Shown: piece by piece, positions 17,202 through 27,981 of the stretch
Numbering within the stretch: the stretch's first letter is position 1
How the letters are laid out: each line of letters starts with the position of its first letter
Origin: Candidatus Symbiothrix sp.
GTDB lineage: Bacteria > Bacteroidota > Bacteroidia > Bacteroidales > Azobacteroidaceae
Length of the DNA: 35,500 nt
Assembly: GCA_031290435.1 (NCBI GenBank)
Contig: JAITNQ010000074.1
Location: 1-35,500 of the forward strand
Reading direction: 5' to 3'
The notes under the pieces: model-generated
The model's database searches: none
What the model was told of the DNA's origin: nothing
What the model saw: the letters and a program-made list of their open reading frames with translations, nothing else
Made by a program: the position numbers and the translations under genes

Positions 17202-17219
17202 CCTTTATTGATACAAAAC

Positions 17220-17250
17220 TTGCAAAAATCATTGATTTTGTTTACTTTTG
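17220..17250 (+). promoter_or_regulatory. Promoter of the DUF5686 gene
   Basis: TTG (17220-17222), a 20-base spacer and TACTTTTG (17243-17250) fit the Bacteroidota consensus. The ATG at 17263 is only 12 bases after the -7 box, so the transcript should have a leader of only about 5-8 nt. This promoter is divergent from that of the PuuD-M19 gene. Confidence 0.75.
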
Positions 17251-17262
17251 CAGGCATTAAAC

Positions 17263-19764
17263 ATGGACAATAGGTTGATAATACTCTTTGCTGTTTGTCT
17301 GTTCTTTTCAGCTTCAGCGTTTTCCCAGAGCCTGAACGGTAAAATAACAGACGTCTCCGGACGTCCGATCCCTTCCGCTTCGGTTTATATCCAAGAGACA
17401 AAACAAGGTTTGATAGGCAATTCGGAAGGAGAATTTCAAATCAAGCTGTTGCCCGGTAACTATCATCTTGCGTTTCGGTGCCTTGGCTTTGAGTCTGTCG
17501 AAAAGGAAATTACGGTCGGAGATGTGGATTTGAAAATCAGCGTTACACTCCCGGAAAAAATAATCCTGTTGGCAGAGGTAACTGTGGAAATGGGAGAAGA
17601 TCCGGCTTATGCCATTATGCGAAAAGCCATTGAAAATGCCCCTTACTATCGGTCCGCGATAAAAGCATTGACTTATGAGACTTACAGCAAAGGTTCCGGA
17701 AAATTTACGGGACAGTCTGCCTTGATAGAATTCATTGCCAAAAAAGCCGGAGAAGACCTGAATGTGTATAAGGATAAAGTTTTCATGCAGGAATCTGTCA
17801 GCGAAATAAAATATACAGAACCAGACAATTATGAACAGAAAGTACTGGCTTTTTCTACTACCTTTCCCGATGAAAACGACCCCAATAATGCAATGGGCAC
17901 CAAAATCATAGGGCTTTCCTTGTATCAACCCATAGTATTTGGAAGCGTAGTTTCTCCCTTGAATCCCCAATCTTTTTCCTATTACCGGTTCCGGTATGAA
18001 GAATGTGAAGAAGAAGACGGCCGGATTATTAATAAAATTCGCATCATTCCCAAAGTAAAAGACCGTCGGCTGATGGAAGGGGTTATTTATATTGCAGACG
18101 AAGAATGGAATGTCAGGTATGCCGATTTTACGGTTCATCACCTCATGGGGCAGACCAATCGTTACCGCTTCAATTACCATCAGGTACTTGAAAATATCTA
18201 TTTGGTAACTACTTATGAATGTGATGTTACAGTTGGCCTGATGGGAATGCAGTTACAAGCAGGTTTTTTACATTCCATCCGCTATACTGATATTCAAATT
18301 GATGATTCTCTGATAGCGCTTGCAGGCAATCAGAAAAAAAACGAAAAGAAAAAGGAGAAAAAGAGCCTTGAAATCAAACGAAATGCAGGTATAAAGAAGG
18401 ACATTGATACTTTGGCCGTAAAACGGGATTCTGCTTATTGGGTCAAAGTCAGAACGGTTCCGTTAAATACAGAAGAAATAAGCAGTTATGTTCGGAAAGA
18501 CACCATGCAGGCCTATGTAGATTCGATCAACAATGCCCGGGTAAATCCGAAATTTTCTTTTTCCAACCTGATTTTCGGAGGCAAATTGGGGAATGACAGC
18601 ACTGCTTTTGTGCGTTTCAGCTATTCCGGATTAAAAGAGATTTTTAGGGAATACAATTTTGTAGACGGGCTTTGGTTGGGGCAATCTTTAGGATTTGATT
18701 TCAAGAAAGGGAAAAACAGCGGCTTGAGAATAAACCCAGCGGTTCATTGGGCGAGCGCACGCAAAACCATCATGTGGAAAACGGATATTTTCTACGATTA
18801 TGCACCTGAAAAATTGGGCATAGCATATCTTTCGGCAGGAAAAACTTCTCAGGATTTCAGCGGAAGCCATGGCGTAGAACGCTTTTTGAATGCTGCATAT
18901 TCTTTGTTGGGAGGGAAAAATTACGCCAAACTATATGAAAGGACATTTGCAGAAGCGGTAAATCGTATTGACATAGCCAACGGCTTGAATCTACGGCTCG
19001 GATTGCAATACGCCAAGCGTGCATACACAGGCAACCACACTACATGGAATTTCTTCGGGATAAAAGACAAGTACACGCCCAATTTGCCCGATTATTCCGC
19101 CCCCTTGACCATTTCCCATTCCGATTTGGCGGAATTCGTTGTGCATTTGGAATATACACCTGAATATTATTATGAGCTGAATAAGGGGAAAAAACACTAT
19201 GTTCGTACGAAATATCCGACAATATGGGCTACATATAAACAAGGATTCGATGGCGGAATCGGCGATAATTATTCGAGGTATTCGGTTTTGTCGGCAGGTA
19301 TTCTACAGGAAATAAAATCAGGAATTTTTGACCGTTTTAATTATACGTTGATGGCTGGGAAATATTTCAACAAAAATCCCTTCAATTATATAGATTACAA
19401 GCATTTCGATACGAATGGAGATTTGTTGCTGAGCTTTAATTTCACCGACCAATCTTATGCTTTGCTACCTTTCTACGTTTATTCGACAAACAAAGAATGG
19501 CTTCAGGCTTTTGTCAATTACAAGACCGACTACCTGTTACTGAAACGCTTACCTTTTTTTCAGGGAAAATTATTCAACGAAGGTTTACAGGCTAAATTCC
19601 TGCACACGTCCGACAAGGAATATTATTCCGAATGGGCTTATTCGATTGAAATTTTAGCCGGTATTGGATTGTCGGGCGGTGTGTTTGTCGCTTTCGATAC
19701 CTTCAAATACAACGGTTTCGGTATAAAATTATCCACTCCGCTTTTAGGGAGGCTGATAAATTAA
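17263..19764 (+). CDS. Outer-membrane DUF5686 / carboxypeptidase-regulatory-like protein
   Basis: A predicted outer-membrane protein of 833 aa. It has a signal peptide (LIILFAVCLFFSASAFSQS), then a carboxypeptidase-regulatory-like beta-sandwich (about residues 24-105; GKITDVSGRPIPSASVYIQE, GEFQIKLLPGNYHL). The long remainder matches DUF5686, opening with DPAYAIMRKAIENAPYYRSA, and has many aromatic beta-strand segments that suggest a barrel. A Lys/Glu-rich insert (NQKKNEKKKEKKS) lies near residue 360. Function of DUF5686 is unknown to me. The ATG at 17263 is used instead of the track's TTG at 17248, which overlaps the -7 box. No partner genes adjoin it. Confidence 0.85.
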   Translation: MDNRLIILFAVCLFFSASAFSQSLNGKITDVSGRPIPSASVYIQETKQGLIGNSEGEFQIKLLPGNYHLAFRCLGFESVEKEITVGDVDLKISVTLPEKIILLAEVTVEMGEDPAYAIMRKAIENAPYYRSAIKALTYETYSKGSGKFTGQSALIEFIAKKAGEDLNVYKDKVFMQESVSEIKYTEPDNYEQKVLAFSTTFPDENDPNNAMGTKIIGLSLYQPIVFGSVVSPLNPQSFSYYRFRYEECEEEDGRIINKIRIIPKVKDRRLMEGVIYIADEEWNVRYADFTVHHLMGQTNRYRFNYHQVLENIYLVTTYECDVTVGLMGMQLQAGFLHSIRYTDIQIDDSLIALAGNQKKNEKKKEKKSLEIKRNAGIKKDIDTLAVKRDSAYWVKVRTVPLNTEEISSYVRKDTMQAYVDSINNARVNPKFSFSNLIFGGKLGNDSTAFVRFSYSGLKEIFREYNFVDGLWLGQSLGFDFKKGKNSGLRINPAVHWASARKTIMWKTDIFYDYAPEKLGIAYLSAGKTSQDFSGSHGVERFLNAAYSLLGGKNYAKLYERTFAEAVNRIDIANGLNLRLGLQYAKRAYTGNHTTWNFFGIKDKYTPNLPDYSAPLTISHSDLAEFVVHLEYTPEYYYELNKGKKHYVRTKYPTIWATYKQGFDGGIGDNYSRYSVLSAGILQEIKSGIFDRFNYTLMAGKYFNKNPFNYIDYKHFDTNGDLLLSFNFTDQSYALLPFYVYSTNKEWLQAFVNYKTDYLLLKRLPFFQGKLFNEGLQAKFLHTSDKEYYSEWAYSIEILAGIGLSGGVFVAFDTFKYNGFGIKLSTPLLGRLIN

Positions 19765-19808
19765 ATCGGCGCCTCATTATTTAATCGAAAGACCGGATGC
19801 CGATTTTT
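19763..19808. terminator. Shared terminator between convergent genes
   Basis: AAATCGGC (19763-19770) pairs with GCCGATTT (19799-19806), followed by T residues on the + strand. It overlaps the last codons of the minus-strand SGNH-like gene. The loop is long (28 bases), which lowers confidence. Confidence 0.45.
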
Positions 19809-20739
19809 CGCAGATAATTTGTTCTATCTTTATTTTTTCAATCAGGTTTCTGTTGAATACTTCAACTCCTGCTTGATTTAAATGATCAAAATCGTAGAAA
19901 TGCAATGAATCGTTAAGGTTCAGCATTTTATTGAAATTGTAATATGTTCCGAAGGTTTGCATTTTATCATCAAAATGCTCATTATCGGGATAACTTTCAT
20001 AGGAATCATGTGTAACGGGGGTATAAACCAAGATATAATCAATACCCTGTTTCTTGAAAAGGCGGATAATTTCACGAAAGGAGTCCGATTGCTTTTCGTT
20101 GAAAACAAATTCCAAATCTTCCATCTCTTTGTCATTCGAAAAATCCACAGGTCGTCTTTCTACATATCCTCCGGATATATAGGCGTCATTTTCGTCTCGA
20201 AGCGGCTGGTGAAAATTCACATTCAAATGTAACAAGTCTCTTTCAAAAGCGTAACACAATGTATTATATACTTTTATATGATTGATTGCCAATGCCATAT
20301 CTATGGTTTCCCTGTCATTTTTATCATTGGAAATAATATCCAAAGCCGATTCTACTCCATCAACATGAAATATTTCGGGAGAGACTTCATAAATAATCAG
20401 TTTGGGATTAAGTTCGTTTAAATATCTGTTTAACAGCACTTTTGTTTGTAGTGGCGTTTGACTGCTCGACCCTAAATTGAAGGAATAAAATCCGTATTGA
20501 TTAAAAATTCTTGTGTCGAAGCCTCGGTAGGAACGTGACGAACCTAAGAAAAGGATGTCCACGTCTTTGAAATTCTTTACTTCCTGCAATCTGGCATATA
20601 AATACCCACCGGAACCCAGACAGTAATTTAAATTCGATTTTATTTTATCCGGTATAAAACCCCAAAAGAAAAGATAAATAAAACAAGTGGGAATCAGCAA
20701 CAAGGCGAATTTAAAAATTGATTTGATAAAGCGTTTCAT
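19777..20739 (-). CDS. Membrane-anchored SGNH-like protein, MBOAT partner
   Basis: A 320-aa protein with one N-terminal membrane segment (about residues 7-28) and an extracytoplasmic domain. SGNH-type blocks are visible: LGSSRSYRGFD (Ser67/68), NLGSSSQT (Gly90), and DFDHLNQAG (Asp283 and His286). The overall plan is like that of AlgJ/DltD-type partners that act with MBOAT acyltransferases. It lies 20 bases after the MBOAT gene on the same strand, so the pair probably O-acylates a cell-surface polymer. The substrate is unknown. No closer family name can be given. Confidence 0.75.
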   Translation of the reverse strand: MKRFIKSIFKFALLLIPTCFIYLFFWGFIPDKIKSNLNYCLGSGGYLYARLQEVKNFKDVDILFLGSSRSYRGFDTRIFNQYGFYSFNLGSSSQTPLQTKVLLNRYLNELNPKLIIYEVSPEIFHVDGVESALDIISNDKNDRETIDMALAINHIKVYNTLCYAFERDLLHLNVNFHQPLRDENDAYISGGYVERRPVDFSNDKEMEDLEFVFNEKQSDSFREIIRLFKKQGIDYILVYTPVTHDSYESYPDNEHFDDKMQTFGTYYNFNKMLNLNDSLHFYDFDHLNQAGVEVFNRNLIEKIKIEQIICEKSASGLSIK

Positions 20740-20759
20740 ATTCAGCTAATTCGTATGGG

Positions 20760-22214
20760 TTAAAATTGGAAATAAATAAACGGAGTTTCTTTCGTCTTTA
20801 CAAACATAAAAATTGAAAAGATAATAAACATATACACTGCCCAACGGAAAAATTTTTTCCATCGCAATCCCAAAAATTCTATTGCATATTGATTATTTCT
20901 CCCCGACCATTCGATGAACATAAATACACAAATGAGTACACAGAGAGTGAGAGAACTCAACACTTTTCTCGAAGGAATTATGAACAAAGATGACGAAAAA
21001 ATACCGGAAACAAATGTCCATGCGCTACTTATGCTTTCGGAATTGAAAAAAATCAATCCGAAAGTCACTAAAAAGAAAGTAAAAATCATTCTGCATAAGG
21101 TTTTCAATGTAGGAAAACCCCATTTACAGGTTTCTATCTTTGTTTTTTTGAACATCTTATCGGATAAGATGATGGGAATAAAAAGAAGTCCGTGATAAAA
21201 TCCCCACAATACAAATGTCCAATTAGCTCCGTGCCACAAACCGCAAATAATAAAATCAATCATGATTGCCGATAGCAAGCCTTTCTTGCCCCAATCTCTC
21301 CATTTTATATTCAAAGGCATAAATACATAATCAGTCAACCATGAAGTCAGCGATATATGCCACCTACGCCAGAAATCGGCAATATTTTGGGCGAAAAGAG
21401 GATAATTGAAATTTTGTGTAATCCTGAATCCCAATAGTTTGGCGATACCAATTGCCATATCCGAATAACCCGAAAAATCAGCATACATCTGAAAGGAAAA
21501 GAAAATAGCGCCCAACAGCAATGTACTTCCCGATAAGTTTGCTGAGTTATCGAAAACAAAGTTGGTTACCACAGCGCAATTATCGGCGATAACGGCTTTT
21601 TTAAACAAGCCCCAAAGGATTTGTTTGCATCCGTCTATCGCCAAGTTATAATCAAAAATTCTTTTTGTCTGCAATTGTGGAAGCAGCAACTGGGGACGGT
21701 CGATAGGGCCGGCCAGGATAGATGGAAAAAATGCCACATAAGCGGAAAATGCTACGATATCCTGTGCCGGTTCTTGTTTCCCCCGGTTTATATCTATCAG
21801 ATAGCTCAATAAACGAAAGGTATAGAAGCTAATACCGATCGGCACAATGATACTGAATGTATGCAGATTGGTTTGCAATCCAATCTGCTCAAATAAATCT
21901 TTGAATGCTGTAATGAAGAAATTGGCATACTTAAAGTAAAGGAGAACGCCCAGCCCGAAAAGAATGCCAAGCGTGTTCAACCGATTTTTCTTTTTTGTAC
22001 CGGCAGCATTGTAAATCGCTAGGCCTAAACCATAAAAAACAAGCGTTGTGACAATCAGCAAGGACAGAATTTTCCAATTCACCCAAGCATAGAAAACATA
22101 ACTTGCAATTAATAGCAGTGTATTTTGCCATCGCAAATTGTGCTGAAATACAATCCAATAGAAAAAAAACACTATTGGCAGGAAAATTGCAAATGCAATC
22201 GAATTAAAAAGCAT
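20760..22214 (-). CDS. MBOAT family O-acyltransferase (AlgI/DltB-like)
   Basis: A polytopic inner-membrane acyltransferase of 484 aa. It begins with MLFNSIAFAIFLPIVFFFYW and has the MBOAT core: FQMYADFSGYSDMAIG (about 241-256), FWRRWHISLTSWLTDYVFMP (281-300), and the catalytic-His segment CGLWHGANWTFVLWGFYHG with His328 and His341. Such proteins move acyl groups, usually acetyl, across the membrane to alginate, teichoic acid, peptidoglycan or exopolysaccharide. The downstream SGNH-like gene supports this role. It follows gyrB by 58 bases with no clear promoter or terminator in the gap, so read-through from gyrB is possible. Confidence 0.92.
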   Translation of the reverse strand: MLFNSIAFAIFLPIVFFFYWIVFQHNLRWQNTLLLIASYVFYAWVNWKILSLLIVTTLVFYGLGLAIYNAAGTKKKNRLNTLGILFGLGVLLYFKYANFFITAFKDLFEQIGLQTNLHTFSIIVPIGISFYTFRLLSYLIDINRGKQEPAQDIVAFSAYVAFFPSILAGPIDRPQLLLPQLQTKRIFDYNLAIDGCKQILWGLFKKAVIADNCAVVTNFVFDNSANLSGSTLLLGAIFFSFQMYADFSGYSDMAIGIAKLLGFRITQNFNYPLFAQNIADFWRRWHISLTSWLTDYVFMPLNIKWRDWGKKGLLSAIMIDFIICGLWHGANWTFVLWGFYHGLLFIPIILSDKMFKKTKIETCKWGFPTLKTLCRMIFTFFLVTFGLIFFNSESISSAWTFVSGIFSSSLFIIPSRKVLSSLTLCVLICVFMFIEWSGRNNQYAIEFLGLRWKKFFRWAVYMFIIFSIFMFVKTKETPFIYFQF

Positions 22215-22272
22215 ACTATTTTTCTTCTGTAATTCTGTTACACGATTGCTATGGTCAAGCGCTCAGCGGTAC

Positions 22273-24270
<1,998 letters not shown>

Positions 24271-24282
24271 TTAAAAAGCAAA

Positions 24283-24290
24283 CAAAGATA
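24283..24290 (-). promoter_or_regulatory. Promoter -7 box for gyrB
   Basis: CAAAGATA on + reads TATCTTTG on the minus strand, a TAnnTTTG match about 51 bases upstream of the gyrB ATG. A clean -33 TTG is not visible. Confidence 0.55.
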
Positions 24291-24449
24291 GTAAAAATTG
24301 GTGAATATCCACACTTTTATTTGAAAAAATTCAGCGGTGGAAATGTGAATTTTATAATTAGCTGTATCACAATAATTTTCAAATTCATCGCTACCCATAC
24401 CGGCCTGATTTTTTTACTCCAATTCTTAGGTTCTACCATGCGAAAAGAC

Positions 24450-24511
24450 CTCTTCCCACATTGGGAGGGAAGAGTAGGGTTTTCGTGCATGTTGCTATTT
24501 ATTAAACATGC
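24450..24511. repeat. Two adjacent perfect stem-loops
   Basis: An 8-bp stem (CTCTTCCC/GGGAAGAG, loop 9) is followed 12 bases later by a 7-bp stem (GCATGTT/AACATGC, loop 11). No T-run follows the first. Function is unknown, and a repeat element or small RNA is possible. Confidence 0.45.
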
Positions 24512-24730
24512 CTGTTTCATGTGTATTTTTTTATTTTCGTTAGCAACAATACCTGTAAATATACAAACAAGTTTAAGAAAGATATTAAACGGTGCTGGAA
24601 AAGGGGATTGAACATGTAGTTAGCCACAAATTTGCGACAGGATAGTACACCTTTATGCACCCGTTGGTTGGTTACCAAATCGTTTGTTATCGGAAACAGT
24701 TATTCTCATAAGACTTTGAAAAACAAAGAA

Positions 24731-26641
24731 TTAAACTTTTGCCTTTAAGATTCTGAGGGAATTCACTACAGCCAACAAGGTGACGCCTACGTCGGCAAAA
24801 ACGGCTTCCCATAACGAGGCCATACCGATAACAGCCAAAGACAATATCAATATTTTAAGTCCAATCGCCATACAAATATTTTGGATAACGATACGCCGGG
24901 TAAACCTACCTAACCGTATGGCCGTCGCTATCTTAATAAGCCGGTCGGTCTGGATTACCACATCCGCCGCTTCAATCGCCGCCTCACTTCCCAAGCCGCC
25001 CATGGCAATTCCCACATCGCACAGGGCTAATACGGGAGCATCGTTGATTCCATCCCCTACAAAAGCAAGCATATTGGACGGGTTCGCTTGGAGGCTTTCT
25101 ATTTGTTTAACTTTCCCTTCGGGCAACAAGTCTCCGTATGCTTGCGTGATCCCTAATTTTGTTGCCAAATGGGTGACAAGCGCTTGTTTGTCGCCGGATA
25201 GCACAACAAAATTTTTTATGCCACACTTATTCAATGCCGTCACGGCGTCATACGCATCCGTTTTCAAAGCATCGGCAAGCCTTACATAACCTGCATAAAC
25301 ATTCTCAATAGCGCATAGGACAGTTGTTTCCGGTATTTCGCGTATTGCCGGCGGGTAATCTATTGCATACCTGTCTAAAAGTTCCGCATTGCCGACAATT
25401 ATCTTTTCCCCATTCAATTCGGCGGTTAAGCCCAAGCCGCCTGTCTCTGCGATCCGGTCGGGAATATCCGGACTGATATTTTTTATCCGGGCATAATCTA
25501 CAATAGCTTTTGCGATAGGGTGCGTACTTTTGCTCTCAACAGCGGCCATGGTTTTCAATAACGCAATTGTATCAAGCCTGCCGGCGCTGACGATTTCTTG
25601 TATTTCGAAAATTCCTTGTGTCAAGGTGCCCGTTTTATCGAATACAATCGTATTCACGTGTGTGATAGCCTCTAAATAATTGCTTCCCTTAAATAATACA
25701 CCTTCTTTAGACGCCGCTCCAATTCCGCTGAAATAACTCAACGGAATACTGATTACCAAGGCGCAAGGACAAGATATAACCAAGAAAACCAATCCTTTAT
25801 AAAACCAATTGTTAAAATTATAGGTGAATGTAGGCGCTAAAAAGGCATATAGCCAAGGCAAGATAACGATCAAAAGCGCTAAAACAATTACGGTCGGCGT
25901 GTAAATGCGGGCGAATTTCCGGATAAATTGTTCTGCAGGCGCTTTGCGTTCCGCGGCGTTTTCTACCAATTCGAGGATACGGGACAAAGCGCTTTGTCCG
26001 TAAGAACGGATTGTTTTGAGTCGGATTACATGGTTTGTAACAATCATTCCCGCAGATACTTCTTCTTCTTTTTTAATTTCGCGCGGGATACTTTCTCCGG
26101 TCAGGGCGGAAGTGTTAAAAGTAGCTGAATCGTTCAACAGAAGGCCGTCAAGGGGCACCCTTTCTCCGGTCTTCACTTCAATGATTTCTCCGATGCTCAC
26201 TTCTTCCGGGGGAACGGATTTCAGGGAGTCGGCAGTCACAACCGTTGCTTTATCCGGACGAATAGCCAGCAAGGCGTCGATACTTTTTTTTGCATGATGA
26301 ACCGCTTTTTCCTGAAAAATTTCCCCTATCGTGTAAAAAAGCATAACAGCTACGCCTTCAGGATATTCTCCGATAAAAAAAGCGCCGATAGTGGCTAAAC
26401 TCATCAGCAGGTATTCGCTGAAAATATCTTTTTCGAGAACGCTCTCCCAAGCTTCACGCATCACGACAAGTCCCACAAGCAGATAGGCGATAAAATACCA
26501 ACCGAACCTTATCCATTGATTCTCAAATAAATCTACATGAGCGAAAGAAGCGGTAAGTCCGATAATAAGCATTACGAACGAAACGGACGGTAGCGAATAT
26601 GTCTTCAGCAGATTTTTCAAACTCATATTTTTCAAACCCAT
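24731..26641 (-). CDS. P1B-2 type heavy-metal (Zn/Cd/Pb) exporting ATPase
   Basis: An inner-membrane cation pump of 636 aa. It has the actuator TGES (181-184), the transmembrane CPC motif (291-293), the phosphorylation site DKTGT (335-339), the HP pair (374-375), and GDGINDAP (529-536). Lys596 in GLKIL and Asp617 in ADVG lie in the last two membrane helices, the ZntA/CadA-type pattern for Zn2+, Cd2+ and Pb2+. No N-terminal heavy-metal-binding domain precedes the membrane part. No metal regulator gene adjoins it. The start may be ATG 26641 or ATG 26626, because the first ten residues are a near-perfect duplication (MGLKN/MSLKN). Confidence 0.93.
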   Translation of the reverse strand: MGLKNMSLKNLLKTYSLPSVSFVMLIIGLTASFAHVDLFENQWIRFGWYFIAYLLVGLVVMREAWESVLEKDIFSEYLLMSLATIGAFFIGEYPEGVAVMLFYTIGEIFQEKAVHHAKKSIDALLAIRPDKATVVTADSLKSVPPEEVSIGEIIEVKTGERVPLDGLLLNDSATFNTSALTGESIPREIKKEEEVSAGMIVTNHVIRLKTIRSYGQSALSRILELVENAAERKAPAEQFIRKFARIYTPTVIVLALLIVILPWLYAFLAPTFTYNFNNWFYKGLVFLVISCPCALVISIPLSYFSGIGAASKEGVLFKGSNYLEAITHVNTIVFDKTGTLTQGIFEIQEIVSAGRLDTIALLKTMAAVESKSTHPIAKAIVDYARIKNISPDIPDRIAETGGLGLTAELNGEKIIVGNAELLDRYAIDYPPAIREIPETTVLCAIENVYAGYVRLADALKTDAYDAVTALNKCGIKNFVVLSGDKQALVTHLATKLGITQAYGDLLPEGKVKQIESLQANPSNMLAFVGDGINDAPVLALCDVGIAMGGLGSEAAIEAADVVIQTDRLIKIATAIRLGRFTRRIVIQNICMAIGLKILILSLAVIGMASLWEAVFADVGVTLLAVVNSLRILKAKV

Positions 26642-26685
26642 ATTTTTTTATTTTTATCATTCCGGTTATATGCCTGAATCCGGCT

Positions 26686-26693
26686 CAAATATA
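26686..26693 (-). promoter_or_regulatory. Promoter -7 box for the metal ATPase
   Basis: CAAATATA on + reads TATATTTG on the minus strand, about 45 bases upstream of the first ATG. It faces away from the hpt promoter, so this is a divergent promoter region. Confidence 0.5.
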
Positions 26694-26778
26694 AGAAATA
26701 TAATCATTAATCTTACCTAAATATTTAAATAAAATCTTTTTTTATTGGTTTATCATGATGAAATTCACAAATTTTTTT

Positions 26779-26786
26779 TACTTTTG
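26779..26786 (+). promoter_or_regulatory. Promoter -7 box for hpt
   Basis: TACTTTTG matches the TAnnTTTG element 17 bases before the hpt ATG, predicting a leader of about 10-13 nt. The -33 region lacks a well-placed TTG. Confidence 0.55.
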
Positions 26787-26803
26787 TAGTTAATTGCAAA
26801 AGT

Positions 26804-27346
26804 ATGGATAGGTCAGTTATTCAGATAGGAGATAAAAATTTCGAACTATTTCTTCCGGAAAGTATTATTTTAGAAGAAATTAAGAGGGTCGCGCATGAAA
26901 TCGAGCAAGATTTTGCGCGTAAGGACCCGCTGTTTGTTTGTGTATTAAACGGGGCGTTTATGTTTGCCTCCGATTTAATAAAGCAACTTGATTTTCCTTG
27001 CAAACTGACTTTTGTCAGGCTAAAATCCTATGCAGGAACCCAGTCGGAAGGAGTTGTGAAAGAAATGTACGGTCTGAGTGAAAATATTGAAAACCGGCAT
27101 GTGGTAATTTTGGAGGATATCATAGATACAGGTTATACGATGCGTTATCTGACGGAAAAATTGCAGGAAGAACACCCGGCCTCCTTGAAGATAGCTACCC
27201 TGCTGTTCAAACCGGAAGCCCTGTTGTTAGCTGTTAAACCGGATTATGTCGCCAAGGAAATTCCAAACGATTTTATTGTAGGATATGGTTTGGACTATGA
27301 TGGACATGGTAGAAATTTAAGGAATATTTACAAGATAAAAGAGTGA
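26804..27346 (+). CDS. hpt: Hypoxanthine phosphoribosyltransferase
   Basis: A purine-salvage enzyme that joins hypoxanthine (and often guanine) to PRPP to give IMP or GMP in the cytoplasm. The 180-aa protein has the PRPP-binding motif VVILEDIIDTGYTM (100-113), the flexible-loop region around VRLKSYAGTQSEG, and the base-specificity segment KPDYVAKEIPNDFIVGYGLD. It starts a + strand run with adk and obg. adk follows after 44 bases that contain a possible promoter. Confidence 0.95.
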   Translation: MDRSVIQIGDKNFELFLPESIILEEIKRVAHEIEQDFARKDPLFVCVLNGAFMFASDLIKQLDFPCKLTFVRLKSYAGTQSEGVVKEMYGLSENIENRHVVILEDIIDTGYTMRYLTEKLQEEHPASLKIATLLFKPEALLLAVKPDYVAKEIPNDFIVGYGLDYDGHGRNLRNIYKIKE

Positions 27347-27359
27347 ATAAATATAAATC

Positions 27360-27367
27360 TAATTTTG
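27360..27367 (+). promoter_or_regulatory. Possible internal promoter before adk
   Basis: TAATTTTG matches the -7 consensus 23 bases before the adk ATG. No -33 TTG is seen, and chance is possible in AT-rich sequence. Confidence 0.35.
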
Positions 27368-27390
27368 CGTTACTAATTAAAAAGTAAAAA

Positions 27391-27969
27391 ATGATGTTGA
27401 ATGTTGTAATTTTTGGCGCTCCCGGTTCAGGGAAAGGTACCCAAAGTGAATTAATCATTTCCAAATATGGTTTGTATCACATCTCGACCGGAGATATTTT
27501 ACGAACCGAAATGAAAAATCAAACCGAATTGGGGAAAATAGCGGAAGACTATATCAAAAATGGGCAATTGATTCCGGATGATCTGATAATCAGTATGTTA
27601 TCAGAGGTATTAGGAGAAAATTCTCAATCCAAAGGATATATTTTTGATGGGTTTCCACGTACGCTTGTGCAAGGGGAAGCTTTGGACCAATTGTTGAGGG
27701 AGAAAAATACCAGTGTAGTCGCCGTATTTAATCTCCAAGTGGAAGAGGATGAGTTGATTACTCGCTTGTTGAAAAGAGGAAATGACCAGCGGCGTACGGA
27801 TGATACGCTTGAAGTCATACAAAAAAGGTTGGAAGTTTATCATACACAAACAGAACCCTTGAAGGAATATTACAAGAAAAAAGGAAAACTTTTCACAATT
27901 AAAGGCGCTAATTCCATAGATGACGTCTTTGAACAAATTACGGATGTTATCGACCATCTTTCTTTCTAA
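27391..27969 (+). CDS. adk: Adenylate kinase, short-lid form
   Basis: It interconverts ATP + AMP and 2 ADP. The 192-aa protein has the P-loop FGAPGSGKGTQ (8-18), the AMP-binding STGDILRTEM and FDGFPRTLVQGEAL, and RLLKRGNDQRRTDDTLEVIQ. The lid is replaced by a short loop (RGNDQRRTDD), the small-variant type without zinc cysteines. Two ATGs in a row (27391 and 27394) make the exact start ambiguous by one codon. In many Firmicutes adk sits beside secY. Here it is between hpt and obg. Confidence 0.96.
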   Translation: MMLNVVIFGAPGSGKGTQSELIISKYGLYHISTGDILRTEMKNQTELGKIAEDYIKNGQLIPDDLIISMLSEVLGENSQSKGYIFDGFPRTLVQGEALDQLLREKNTSVVAVFNLQVEEDELITRLLKRGNDQRRTDDTLEVIQKRLEVYHTQTEPLKEYYKKKGKLFTIKGANSIDDVFEQITDVIDHLSF

Positions 27970-27981
27970 AAAAATAATAAA

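Noticed and set aside
24317-24520. 67-aa minus-strand ORF
   Set aside because: It spans both hairpins and the gyrB upstream region, with no motif or ribosome-binding support. It could be part of a repeat, so it is treated under the region entry only.
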